From Planctomyces sp. (GTDB lineage: Bacteria; Planctomycetota; Planctomycetia; Planctomycetales; Planctomycetaceae): a stretch of DNA of 59,267 nucleotides. This document shows, piece by piece, positions 16,632 through 24,265 of this stretch. Each line of letters begins with the position of its first letter. Position 1 is the first letter of the stretch. The notes under the pieces were generated by a model. That model made no database searches, was not told the origin of the DNA, and saw nothing but the letters and a program-made list of their open reading frames with translations. The stretch spans positions 1 to 59,267 of the forward strand of contig SYJG01000043.1 in the NCBI GenBank assembly GCA_005798445.1, written 5' to 3'. The position numbers and the translations under genes were made by a program.

Positions 16632-17563
16632 GTCGCGACCAATCCCAATCCCTGCAGCTTCGCGAGACACTCATCTCGCTCGCGACTGCGAGTCAGATCG
16701 CGCCAGGTCGGGTCTTGCGACGCGAGGAAGTCTTCGACCGACAGCGGCGGGACTCGTCCATTCACAGCGGCGTGCTGCATCAGCCGTTGGATGCAACCGA
16801 TCTCCAGCCGAGACAACCCCGACGCTTGCAGGCGATAGTCCTCGAACGCTTCCCAAACCATCGGCAGCAGCGGCTGCACGATCTTGCGGCCGATCGTCGC
16901 CGAATACTCCCGGATTTCGAGCTGTGCATGCGAGTCCATCCGCAGCGCGAGGAAGTGCAGCAAGTTGTGCAGATCAACTTTCCAATACGCTTCCGTGTAC
17001 GTCGAGAGTGGCAAGTCCTTGCGAGCCTGCTCGCGCGCAACACCGAGATCGAGCCGTTCCTGGTAGACCCGACGAGTGTGCTCTTGCAGTTCTCGTTCGG
17101 TCGCGGTCAACCGCTCGCCGATGTCGGCTGGCAGGTACGATTCGCTTCCTTGCCGATTCGTCTGCGATTGACTCCGCCACTGATCGACGGGAGTCGTCTG
17201 CGTCGAATCAATGGCGATCGAATACCGCGTGCTGTACTCGTTGACGTTGGCCGTGCGATGCCGAATCCACTGCCGCCAGCAGTCCATCGGCACACGGACG
17301 AGAAATTTCAATTCAACCATTTCGAATGGCGTTGTGTGCCGATGCCGCAGCAGATACCGAATCAGAGTACGATCGTCGGAGCCTTTTTTCGTCCCCTCGC
17401 CGTAGCTGACTCGCGCCGCCTGCACGATCGAACTGTCGTCTCCCATGATGTCCACCAGACAGACAAATCCGTCGTCGAGCACCGGAAATTTCTTCCAACG
17501 CAGCTCATTGAGCAGGGTTTGGCGATCCATCGGCGGGGGGGCGATTTCAGCGGTTTCGAGCAT
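16628..17563 (-). CDS. thyX: Flavin-dependent thymidylate synthase
   Basis: This 311-residue ThyX converts dUMP to dTMP using methylenetetrahydrofolate, NADPH and FAD. The class signature RHR-x7-S is present at residues 101-111 (RHRTANVNEYS), followed by TRYS. HRHTTPFEMVELKF (74-87) forms part of the FAD/dUMP site. A C-terminal extension after about residue 260 is longer than in minimal ThyX proteins (about 220-250 aa). The start could also be the Met at 17530, because the first 11 residues are not conserved. The stop codon TAG belongs to the inverted family B repeat. Confidence 0.93.
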   Translation of the reverse strand: MLETAEIAPPPMDRQTLLNELRWKKFPVLDDGFVCLVDIMGDDSSIVQAARVSYGEGTKKGSDDRTLIRYLLRHRHTTPFEMVELKFLVRVPMDCWRQWIRHRTANVNEYSTRYSIAIDSTQTTPVDQWRSQSQTNRQGSESYLPADIGERLTATERELQEHTRRVYQERLDLGVAREQARKDLPLSTYTEAYWKVDLHNLLHFLALRMDSHAQLEIREYSATIGRKIVQPLLPMVWEAFEDYRLQASGLSRLEIGCIQRLMQHAAVNGRVPPLSVEDFLASQDPTWRDLTRSRERDECLAKLQGLGLVAT

Positions 17564-17826
17564 GAGCAGTCGTTCGAGTCAGAGAATCTTTGGAAATCAA
17601 ACCAATTTCGGGCGGGAATTTAGGGGCTGAGTTAGACAAAATCCACGACCTGACAGATCTACGACAACAGCCACACGCTCGCATCCCAAGCCTTCTCCCT
17701 GTGGGAGAAGGTGGCCGAAGGCCGGATGAGGGTTTCGATCGCCAAAAGACGTCGTTCGTAAACCGGCTCCCGCACCCCAGCCCTCTCCCCACGGGAGAGG
17801 GAGCGAACCACGTTTCGAGTTCGCCG
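17564..17826. repeat. Intergenic hairpins upstream of the sigma factor gene
   Basis: Two short hairpins stand out. CCTTCTCCC/GGGAGAAGG is at 17691-17711 and CCCTCTCCC/GGGAGAGGG is at 17781-17801, each with a 3-nt loop. They are the two halves of a dispersed repeat that reads SPLPTGEG-like when translated. The frame is open upstream of the sigma gene, but these residues are repeat-derived and not taken as coding. Confidence 0.7.
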
Positions 17827-18399
17827 ATGCCCGATCACTCCGAATCGCTGGCGACGCAAGTTTCGCAGTTGTGCGTACAACTGGCCGAAGGGGATGTCGC
17901 CGCGCTCGGACAACTGTTCGACCTCACCGCCGCTCGGCTGGTGCGGTACGCCGAGGCAATCTCCGGCCGGCGCGAGGATGCCGAGGACGCTCTGCAAGCC
18001 GCCATGATCAAATTGGCTCAGCATCCCGAACGTCTTGCGCAGGCCGAGCTGCCCTGGACGTATTTCGTGAAGATGGTCCGCAACGAAACTTTGAAACTGG
18101 CCGAGTCGCGCCGCAGCCGCTCGCGCGTCGTCGAGCTTTTGCGAACGTGGATCTCGCGTCCGCGCTTCTGGTCTCTGCCCGATGATGACTGGCGCGAGCA
18201 AATCCAAACCGCCGTCAAACGATTGCCTCCCGAACAAGCCGAAGTCGTCGTCCTGAAAATCTGGGAGGAGTTGACCTTCGCCGAGATCGCCGACATCCTG
18301 GGCGAATCGCCGAACACGACTGCCAGCCGATATCGCTATGCCCTCGAAAAACTACAACGCACGTTGCAGCCGCTGGCCGAGGAGGTGCGAAATGGCTGA
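17827..18399 (+). CDS. ECF-type RNA polymerase sigma factor
   Basis: This is a 190-residue sigma-70-family factor of the extracytoplasmic-function class. The region-2 core is at about 35-100 (DLTAARLVRYAEAISGRREDAEDALQ, and AELPWTYFVKMVRNETLK). Region 4 is at about 135-180 (RLPPEQAEVVVLKIWEELTF, then AEIADILGESPNTTASRYRYAL as the promoter -35-binding helix-turn-helix). The start at 17827 excludes a repeat-derived N-terminal extension. Its last codons overlap the next gene by 8 bases, and the redox gene follows. It probably controls its own operon, with a redox or envelope signal being an inference. Confidence 0.9.
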   Translation: MPDHSESLATQVSQLCVQLAEGDVAALGQLFDLTAARLVRYAEAISGRREDAEDALQAAMIKLAQHPERLAQAELPWTYFVKMVRNETLKLAESRRSRSRVVELLRTWISRPRFWSLPDDDWREQIQTAVKRLPPEQAEVVVLKIWEELTFAEIADILGESPNTTASRYRYALEKLQRTLQPLAEEVRNG

Positions 18400-18985
18400 G
18401 TACTTGCCGCCTGTTGGAGTCCCGCCTTTAGGCGGCTCAACGGATGACCGCCTGAAGGCGGAACTCCAACACTTCGCTGACGAAACCGAACTGCTGCGCG
18501 GAGCGAACATGCTACCGACGTTGACGAGCCGCTTGCGTGAGCGCGTCTTGGACGCCGCGACCGCCGCTTATCGACAAGCTCGCCGCTGGGCCCAAGCTCG
18601 GCAAGCCGCATCGTTCCTGAGCGTCTGCCTGGTGGCGTCATTCGTACTCTCGCCGGTGGCAAACATTTCTTTGCCGAACTTCGCCGCATCGGTCGATCTC
18701 GCCTCACAAGAAATCTTTTCGTCCCCACAACAACCGAACTCCGCCTGGAACCTGCGTCACGACCGCGAATTCCTCGGCCTCCCCCAAGATCACGCTCCTC
18801 CAAAAATCAAAAATCAAAAATCAGAAATCAACAATCTCTTCGTCGCTCGTTCTGAATCATTACCTCCGCGCGACAAGCTGCTAACCGCACTGCACAGCAG
18901 CGACGGCTGGGCCACCGTCCAAGCCTTCCAAGCCGTCCGCTCCCGCAGCCAGTCCAAGCTGCAACGAGCCTTCGCAGCGAATTGA
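18392..18985 (+). CDS. Small membrane protein coupled to the ECF sigma factor
   Basis: This 197-residue protein has one likely transmembrane helix (about 73-92, SFLSVCLVASFVLSPVANI) between a short cytosolic part and an exported C-terminal part. Overlapping the sigma gene by 8 bases and preceded by GAGGAGG, it is translated with it. That position is usual for an anti-sigma factor or sensor, although no zinc-binding anti-sigma motif is visible. Two stretches look inserted. Residues about 8-26 are encoded by a palindrome (18414-18469), and a KIKNQKSEIN stretch is encoded by an AT-rich tandem repeat (18801-18833). Function unknown. Confidence 0.75.
   Translation: MAEYLPPVGVPPLGGSTDDRLKAELQHFADETELLRGANMLPTLTSRLRERVLDAATAAYRQARRWAQARQAASFLSVCLVASFVLSPVANISLPNFAASVDLASQEIFSSPQQPNSAWNLRHDREFLGLPQDHAPPKIKNQKSEINNLFVARSESLPPRDKLLTALHSSDGWATVQAFQAVRSRSQSKLQRAFAAN
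18414..18469. repeat. In-frame palindrome inside the sigma-linked gene
   Basis: 22-nt arms at 18414-18435 and 18448-18469 (TTGGAGTCCCGCCTTTAGGC and complement, two mismatches, 12-nt loop) lie entirely within the coding sequence. They translate to a PVGVPPLGG...RLKAELQ stretch. No stop or frameshift results. Confidence 0.85.
18801..18833. repeat. AT-rich tandem repeat (AAAAATC units) inside a coding gene
   Basis: Four to five CAAAAAT-type units stand out from the GC-rich surroundings and encode KIKNQKSEIN in frame. The same unit in the other orientation occurs inside rnr at 20421-20454. Confidence 0.85.
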
Positions 18986-19004
18986 GACCGGAAGGGAGCC
19001 GCCG

Positions 19005-19559
19005 ATGGCACCGCGCAAAACGACGTTGGCTCTCATCTTCGCCGCCGTGTGTGTTGCGGTCGCAGCAGCCCAAGAGCGCGAGGTTCGACGCAAGAACTTG
19101 ATCGGAAAAGCTCCGCGGGAACTGGTCGGCGAGAAGACCGATTGGCTCGGCAAATCGCCGCCACGGGTGCTGGCGGAGCTGAAGGGCCAAGTCCTCTGGT
19201 TGCAGTTCAATTTCTGAGAAAACTGCAACTCCTTCCGCCCCCACCTGGTCAGATGGGAACAAGAGTTCGCGGAAAAAGGATTGGTCATCGTAGAAATCTC
19301 CGGCGGCGAATTCGCCACCCGCGACGAATCGCAGGCACGCGTGGACGCCCAAGACATTCGGCACTCTGTGATGTGGGATGAAGAGAACCGGAACCACAAG
19401 AATTACGGAATTACGAGCTGGCCCGCCGCCTGTCTGATCGGTGCCGATCGCAAAGTCTTCTGGCAAGGCAACCCAGCCCGCATGCAGGCCCGCCCATCAG
19501 AGGCCGAAGAATTCAGGAGACTCCTGGAAAGCCATTTGCAAGCGGCGAAGAAGAAATAG
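19005..19559 (+). CDS. Thioredoxin-like selenoprotein (in-frame UGA read as selenocysteine)
   Basis: Read through the TGA at 19215-19217, this is one 184-residue protein. It begins with a signal peptide (TTLALIFAAVCVAVAAA, cleavage near residue 22). A thioredoxin-type strand follows (GQVLWLQFNF, 61-70), then Sec71 in a U-E-N-C motif exactly where thioredoxins have CxxC. Next come a helix and strand (GLVIVEISGG), and a TSWPAACLIG segment (about 141-150) matching the cis-Pro strand of TlpA-like proteins. Downstream of the UGA the same frame stays open for 113 sense codons and is clearly coding. A hairpin begins nine bases after the UGA, and selB is 2.6 kb away. It probably acts as an exported disulfide or peroxide reductase, which is inferred. 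AAGGGAG precedes the start, and it lies 19 bases after the sigma-linked gene, so it is the third gene of that operon. The alternative is a nonsense-mutated pseudogene. Confidence 0.85.
19215..19217 (+). other. Recoded UGA (selenocysteine codon)
   Basis: The in-frame TGA falls at codon 71 of the thioredoxin-like gene. It is flanked by FNF and ENC, so decoding as Sec gives the redox motif UxxC. UGA serves as a normal stop in many neighbouring genes (for example rnpA and the sigma factor), so this is local recoding and not a genetic-code change. Confidence 0.85.
19227..19267 (+). promoter_or_regulatory. Candidate bacterial SECIS element
   Basis: A stem-loop starts nine bases after the UGA. The outer stem pairs AACTC (19227-19231) with GAGTT (19263-19267). 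An inner stem pairs CCCA (19240-19243) with TGGG (19254-19257). The top pairs CT (19245-19246) with AG (19251-19252) around a GGTC loop at 19247-19250. A loop with leading G residues about 30 bases from the UGA matches the known geometry of bacterial SECIS hairpins that SelB recognises. The pairing was worked out by eye, and no folding energy was computed. Confidence 0.7.
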
Positions 19560-19661
19560 TTGCGTTCGATGCACCGGCTCGTTGAAGAGTCCGCTCGGTT
19601 CAACGGAATTCCTGTTCGACAGGCACGCCGACGTGCCGTTTCATCCTCCGCCCAGATCGCG

Positions 19662-22127
19662 TCACCGGCGCTTTGATCTTCGCGGCTCCCGGACTTTCTT
19701 CGGCGGTAGTGGCTTCCCGCGCGGCGGGCTGGGGGCGGCCTTCTGTTCTCCGCGAGCACGACGGCCGGGCGAGCGGTCGAGGACCAAACGGAAATCGAGT
19801 TCTCGGCGGTCGACGTTCACGAAGGCGACTTGTACGCGGACTTTGTCACCCAACCGTAACTGCTTGCCGGTTCGGCGGCCGACCAGACTGACGCTCGCAG
19901 CGTCGAAGTCGAAATAGTCTTTCTCGGCCAGCGTGCTGATGTGGACGAAGCCGTCGACAGGCATTTCCACCCCTTTGCAGAACATGCCGAAGCGTTCGAC
20001 GCCGGTGATGATCGCGTCGAATTCGTCGCCGACTCGCGTGGACATGAACGCTAGCAGCTTGATCTTCGTCAGTTCGCGTTCCGCCTGAGCCGCTCGGCGT
20101 TCGGTGTCCGAACAGTGCGTGCCGAGGATTTCGAGTTCGACGTCGCTCGGCCCGCGCGGTGATTTTCCACTGGCGAACTCGTCGAACAAGCGATGAATTG
20201 TCAGATCCGGATAACGGCGGATCGGGCTGGTGAAGTGACAGTACTCGGTGACCGCCAGCGCGTAGTGTCCGATCGGGACGCCGGAGTATTCCGCTTGCCG
20301 AAGACTGCGGAGCAAGGCGTAGTTGACGCCGTGCTCGGCCGGCGTTCCGGAGACGTCCTTGAGCAGCTTTTGCAACGCGGCTTTTGACAGGATCACCGGG
20401 CTGTCGAACGGCGACGGTCGGGATTTTTGATTTTTGATTTTTGATTTTCGATTGGCGGGACGCGACTGTGGCTGCGGTTCGCCGACGTTGAAGCCAAGCG
20501 TCGCGACGAATTTTGCGAACGCTTGCAGCTTGACGGAGTCCGGCTCGGCGTGAACGCGCCGCAGAAAGCCAACATCAAGGTTGTTCAGCTTCGTCGCCAC
20601 GGCGATGTTCGCAGCCAGCATGAATTCTTCAATGAGCTGATGGCTCTCGTCGTGCTCAACTTCGTGAGCACCGATGACTCGGCCCTCATTGTCGAAGTCG
20701 AGCTTCACCTCCGGAAGATTCAGATCGAGCGAGCCTTTTGCAAATCGGCGTCGCCGCAACGTCATCGCCAGCGAATGCAGGTCGTGAAGTAGTTGAACGA
20801 CGTTCGGCGCGACGGCGTGCGCTGGTCCAGGCGAGCGGGGTGGCGTCAGCCCCCCGGTTTGTGGGTGAACGTCGCGACTCACCGGGGGGCTGACGCCACC
20901 CCGCTCACCAGAATGCGCGGCGATCAGCGGCATCACTTCTTCGTAGGCAAATCGCTGGGTGACTTTGATTGCCGATTTCACGAATTCGGTGTGGACCGGG
21001 ACGCCTTCGGGAGTGAACTCGATGAAAGCCGAGTTCGTGTACCGCACGCGGCCTTGTTGCAGGCTGGCCAGGCCGTTCGAGATCACCTCCGGCAACATCG
21101 GCAGCACGCGAGTCGGCAGATAGACGCTGGTGCCACGTTTCCGCGCCTCGCGGTCGAGCACACTTCCGCGCTTCACGAAATGGGAGACGTCGGCAATGTG
21201 AACTCCCAGCACCCAATGCCCGGCTTCGTTCCGTTTCAGCGAGATCGCATCGTCGAAGTCGCGAGCATCGAACGGGTCGATGGTCACGATCGTTTCATTC
21301 GTCAGATCGAGCCGGCCGCGCAGGTCGGCTTCATCGAAGAGTTCCGCTTGCCGAGCCGCTTCGCGCAGTACTTCGGGCGGGAACTCGTCGGGCAGATTGA
21401 ACTCGTGAATGATCGACAGCAGATCGACACCCGGCTCCCCTTTCGCGCCAAGCACCCGCGTCAGCACTGCTTCGCCGGAATGTACATGCGACGGGAACCG
21501 CAGCATCTCGATGACGACCTTGTCCCCGGGAGCCGCTCCCTTCGCGCCGGGATCGCCGACGGTGATCGGGTCTTCAAAGTTGCGGCCGTCGATCTTCACA
21601 TAGCCCTGGCCATCGAACTCGTCGTAGGTGCCAACGAAGGAATTGGTCGCTCGCTCGATGACCTCGACGACTCTGCCGTAGGCCCGCTCTCCTTCGCGTG
21701 GCCGTCCGACCAATTGCACGACGACGTTGTCGCCGACTTGAGCGTCCTTCAAATCGCGAGTCGTGATCGAGACCTCCAGCGGCTTCATTCCCGCGCGATG
21801 CCCCGCCGCGTCGGCCGTCGCGATGAACAGCCCGCCGCGCACGCCGATCTTCTTGATGACGCCCGACAACGAACCCGGTTTCAGTTTTGTCTTCTCCGTT
21901 CGATCACTGTCGCGTGATTCCGATTCCCTGCCCGGTTCGCTGGGAGACGGATCCAGTTCGAGGCTCGCCACGCCCCGCTGAAAGATCGCTCGCCATGCAA
22001 TCAGAAACTCCTCAAAGTCCCGTTTTCGAACCCCCAATCGCTTGGCGACATGCTTCGGGTCCAGCTTCCTGGCATTTGGCCGCGAGTGGACGTATTCGGT
22101 GATGAGGGCTTGAAACAAATCAGACAT
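19662..22127 (-). CDS. rnr: Ribonuclease R (RNase II/R family exoribonuclease)
   Basis: This 821-residue processive 3'-5' exoribonuclease degrades structured RNA. An N-terminal helix-turn-helix-like part (about 1-50) is followed by cold-shock domains (about 85-250) and the catalytic RNB domain. The metal-binding aspartates are D284, D290, D292 and D293 in IDPFDARDFDDAISL. Then come HFTSPIRRYPDLTIHR and a C-terminal S1 domain (about 690-780), with a basic Lys/Arg tail. Two insertions interrupt the RNB domain in frame: residues about 404-436 come from a perfect palindrome, and residues about 557-569 (RKSKIKNQKSR) come from an AT-rich tandem repeat. It lies 69 bases downstream of selB, probably in one transcript. 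Confidence 0.93.
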   Translation of the reverse strand: MSDLFQALITEYVHSRPNARKLDPKHVAKRLGVRKRDFEEFLIAWRAIFQRGVASLELDPSPSEPGRESESRDSDRTEKTKLKPGSLSGVIKKIGVRGGLFIATADAAGHRAGMKPLEVSITTRDLKDAQVGDNVVVQLVGRPREGERAYGRVVEVIERATNSFVGTYDEFDGQGYVKIDGRNFEDPITVGDPGAKGAAPGDKVVIEMLRFPSHVHSGEAVLTRVLGAKGEPGVDLLSIIHEFNLPDEFPPEVLREAARQAELFDEADLRGRLDLTNETIVTIDPFDARDFDDAISLKRNEAGHWVLGVHIADVSHFVKRGSVLDREARKRGTSVYLPTRVLPMLPEVISNGLASLQQGRVRYTNSAFIEFTPEGVPVHTEFVKSAIKVTQRFAYEEVMPLIAAHSGERGGVSPPVSRDVHPQTGGLTPPRSPGPAHAVAPNVVQLLHDLHSLAMTLRRRRFAKGSLDLNLPEVKLDFDNEGRVIGAHEVEHDESHQLIEEFMLAANIAVATKLNNLDVGFLRRVHAEPDSVKLQAFAKFVATLGFNVGEPQPQSRPANRKSKIKNQKSRPSPFDSPVILSKAALQKLLKDVSGTPAEHGVNYALLRSLRQAEYSGVPIGHYALAVTEYCHFTSPIRRYPDLTIHRLFDEFASGKSPRGPSDVELEILGTHCSDTERRAAQAERELTKIKLLAFMSTRVGDEFDAIITGVERFGMFCKGVEMPVDGFVHISTLAEKDYFDFDAASVSLVGRRTGKQLRLGDKVRVQVAFVNVDRRELDFRLVLDRSPGRRARGEQKAAPSPPRGKPLPPKKVREPRRSKRR
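20421..20454. repeat. AT-rich tandem repeat (TTTTTGA units) inside rnr
   Basis: Four TTTTTGAT-type units in a row are read in frame as a Lys/Ser/Asn-rich stretch. The same repeat, inverted, occurs in the sigma-linked gene at 18801-18833. Confidence 0.85.
20833..20906. repeat. Family E palindrome inserted in frame in rnr
   Basis: The 26-bp arms at 20833-20858 and 20881-20906 (GAGCGGGGTGGCGTCAGCCC and onward) are perfectly complementary and enclose a 22-nt spacer. Intergenic copies occur at 52611-52693 and 59200-59267. Here the element is translated as a roughly 30-residue Pro/Gly/Ser-rich loop. Confidence 0.95.
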
Positions 22128-22196
22128 TGCAATTCTCGCGGAGGTTGAAGCCTCGCGATCTTCGGAGCCCTCAGCTCCAAGAGCAATGGACTCGGC

Positions 22197-24140
22197 TCAT
22201 GTCCAAGATTGACTCAACTTCGATCCGGGAATGCGCAGATCCCCGTTGCGGACGGTTAGGCCGTTCGCGTCGAAGAACTCGCACAGCGGAACGGAGAACT
22301 TACGGCTGACGTTCCAGGCATCGCGAAGCTGAGCCATCGACGCCGGGCCGTTCTTGTCGAGGAATTCGGCGCAGAGTCCTCGTGCGCGTTCGATCGCTTC
22401 GGGAGCAAAGTACAAGTCCTCGGCGACCTTCACGAGCAGGCCGTCTTCGCAACTGACGTGCAGCAGCGGCTCGATTTGATCGAGCTTCTGGCCGACGGTG
22501 GTGGCGAGCTCTTTCATCGTCGGCGGAGTCAGTCCGGCGGCCGTGATTTCTTCGAGCAGCTTCGCTCGCGCGGCTTGCTGATTCTTCGTGAGCTTCACTT
22601 GCGCGTCAGCCGGGCCGATGTGCGGGCCGACTTTGACCAGTTCGCCTTTGACCAACAGATGGTTGAAGACGGCGTCGAGCAGCGCGGCGTGAGTGATCTC
22701 GCGACAGCCCGACAGGAACAGCTCTCGCGGCAATGCTCGTCGCGGCTGCTGCTTGGCGAGCACCTCGCGAATCGTCTTCATCACCGACGCCGACAGCGCG
22801 ATGAGTCGATCTTTGTGGACGAGCAGTCCACGCTCGGCGCTGCCCAGCCGAATCAATTGGCCGGACGTTCGCAGCTCGTCGAGCAGTTGCCGATAGCGTG
22901 GCGGAGCGATGCCGGCTCGGCGAGCGGCTTCGAGCGGCGAGTCGTCGATGCTGTCCTTCTGTGCGATCAACGCCGACAGCCGCGCGACGTCGCTGGACGA
23001 TGACCACTTCGTGCCGAGCGACACAAGATCCTTGATTCGCTTGCCAACGGGCAAGTAGGGATCGAGCACTCGGCCGCCGGCGATCGTGACGCTGGGCGAA
23101 ATGCGACGCAGGATGAATCGCTGGCCGTGCACAGCGACGATCGGCTCCTTCGTGCGGAGTTCGGCGAAGCCCCGTTCTCCCGGCGGAAGCGGCGTCCCTT
23201 TGAGATTGATTCGCGCGAGCACCTCGCGTGTGCCGAGATGCAGGTTGAAAACTTGCCGATCCTTCAGCAACAAGGGCGACGACGAGAGATGTTTCAGTTC
23301 GACGAGGATTCGCCGAGTTGGCAGCAGATATCCGGGTGAGGCGAGTTCCATGCCGCGCTCGACTTCGTCCGTCTTCACACCGGCGAGGTTGATCGCCGTC
23401 CTCTGCCGAGCACTCGCGTCGTCCGCCTGTGAGCCGTGATGCTGCACGCCGCGAACTCGCACCTCGCGCTGCTCAGGCATCATTTCCAGCGTCTCGCCGG
23501 CGCGAGCCGAACCGCTCGCTACCGAACCGGTGACGACCGTACCATGCCCCGCAACGCTGAAGACGCGGTCGATCGGCATTCGGAACAGCGGCAACGCTTC
23601 GGGGATGACGACTTCGTTGGCCAGCTTCGCCAGCGCCACTCGCAATTCGTCGAGTCCCTCGCCCGTCTGCGACGAGACTGGCACGATCGGACAGCCTTCG
23701 AGAAACGTCCCGCGAGTCAGGTCGGCAATGTCCGCCGCGACCAGTTCGACGAAGTCTCGCTCGACGAGATCAATCTTCGTCAACGCCACCAAGCCAGCCG
23801 GGATGCCGAGCAACTCCATGATTTCCAGATGCTCACGCGTCTGCGGCATGACGCTGTCATCCGCCGCGATGACCAGCATCGCGAGATTCACGCCAGTCGC
23901 TCCCGCAACCATGTTCTTCACGAAACGCTCATGCCCCGGCACATCAACGACACCAAACTGAATGCCATCCTGCTCAAAGTGCGCGAAGCCGAGCTCAATC
24001 GAAATCCCGCGAGCCTGTTCCTCTGGCAGCCGATCGGTGTTGATTCCGGTCAACTTGCCGACGAGCCGCGTCTTGCCGTGGTCAATATGCCCGGCCGTGC
24101 CAATGAGAATGTGTCGCGCAACGGAGGGTTCAACGGACAT
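22197..24140 (-). CDS. selB: Selenocysteine-specific translation elongation factor SelB
   Basis: This 647-residue GTPase delivers selenocysteinyl-tRNA to UGA codons. The G1 motif [11 protein letters not shown] (14-24), the SelB-typical [19 protein letters not shown] (35-53), DVPGH (66-70) and TKID (121-124) are all present. EF-Tu would have a quite different G1 and switch region. Domains II and III reach about residue 350. The rest is four winged-helix domains that bind the SECIS hairpin ([41 protein letters not shown] and others). It is probably co-transcribed with rnr, downstream. selA, selD and the Sec tRNA are not in the window. Its presence supports Sec decoding at 19215. Confidence 0.95.
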   Translation of the reverse strand: MSVEPSVARHILIGTAGHIDHGKTRLVGKLTGINTDRLPEEQARGISIELGFAHFEQDGIQFGVVDVPGHERFVKNMVAGATGVNLAMLVIAADDSVMPQTREHLEIMELLGIPAGLVALTKIDLVERDFVELVAADIADLTRGTFLEGCPIVPVSSQTGEGLDELRVALAKLANEVVIPEALPLFRMPIDRVFSVAGHGTVVTGSVASGSARAGETLEMMPEQREVRVRGVQHHGSQADDASARQRTAINLAGVKTDEVERGMELASPGYLLPTRRILVELKHLSSSPLLLKDRQVFNLHLGTREVLARINLKGTPLPPGERGFAELRTKEPIVAVHGQRFILRRISPSVTIAGGRVLDPYLPVGKRIKDLVSLGTKWSSSSDVARLSALIAQKDSIDDSPLEAARRAGIAPPRYRQLLDELRTSGQLIRLGSAERGLLVHKDRLIALSASVMKTIREVLAKQQPRRALPRELFLSGCREITHAALLDAVFNHLLVKGELVKVGPHIGPADAQVKLTKNQQAARAKLLEEITAAGLTPPTMKELATTVGQKLDQIEPLLHVSCEDGLLVKVAEDLYFAPEAIERARGLCAEFLDKNGPASMAQLRDAWNVSRKFSVPLCEFFDANGLTVRNGDLRIPGSKLSQSWT

Positions 24141-24181
24141 CGAATCTGGTTCCCATTCATGACGACATCAAAACCGGAGGA

Positions 24182-24256
24182 AAGAGTACGACGAATTGAG
24201 GGAGACGACGAATCGGACTGACTGATTCGTCGTCTCCCCCAATTCGTCGTACTCTT
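24182..24256. repeat. Family G palindrome upstream of selB
   Basis: Arms of 33 bases at 24182-24214 and 24224-24256 (AAGAGTACGACGAATTGAGG and onward) pair with one mismatch around a 9-nt loop. A related copy is at 51024-51099. It sits between the sulfatase stop and the selB start, and could end sulfatase transcription or stabilise the selB leader. Confidence 0.92.
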
Positions 24257-24265
24257 CACTCTTCC

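Noticed and set aside
17590-17826. N-terminal extension of the sigma factor
   Set aside because: The residues come from two dispersed hairpin repeats, and sigma region 2 is complete without them.
19005-19217. A 70-residue exported protein ending at the TGA, with a separate small gene from 19281
   Set aside because: Both parts are in the same frame, the 63 bases between them are coding-like without a start, and only the joined product makes a thioredoxin fold.
19215-19217. Genetic-code change (UGA as tryptophan or glycine)
   Set aside because: UGA is used as a normal stop by many genes in the window, including rnpA, the sigma factor and hemD.
22128-22196. Possible selenocysteine tRNA between rnr and selB
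   Set aside because: The gap is only 69 bases and shows no cloverleaf. No UCA-anticodon tRNA of about 95 bases was found elsewhere in the window by eye.
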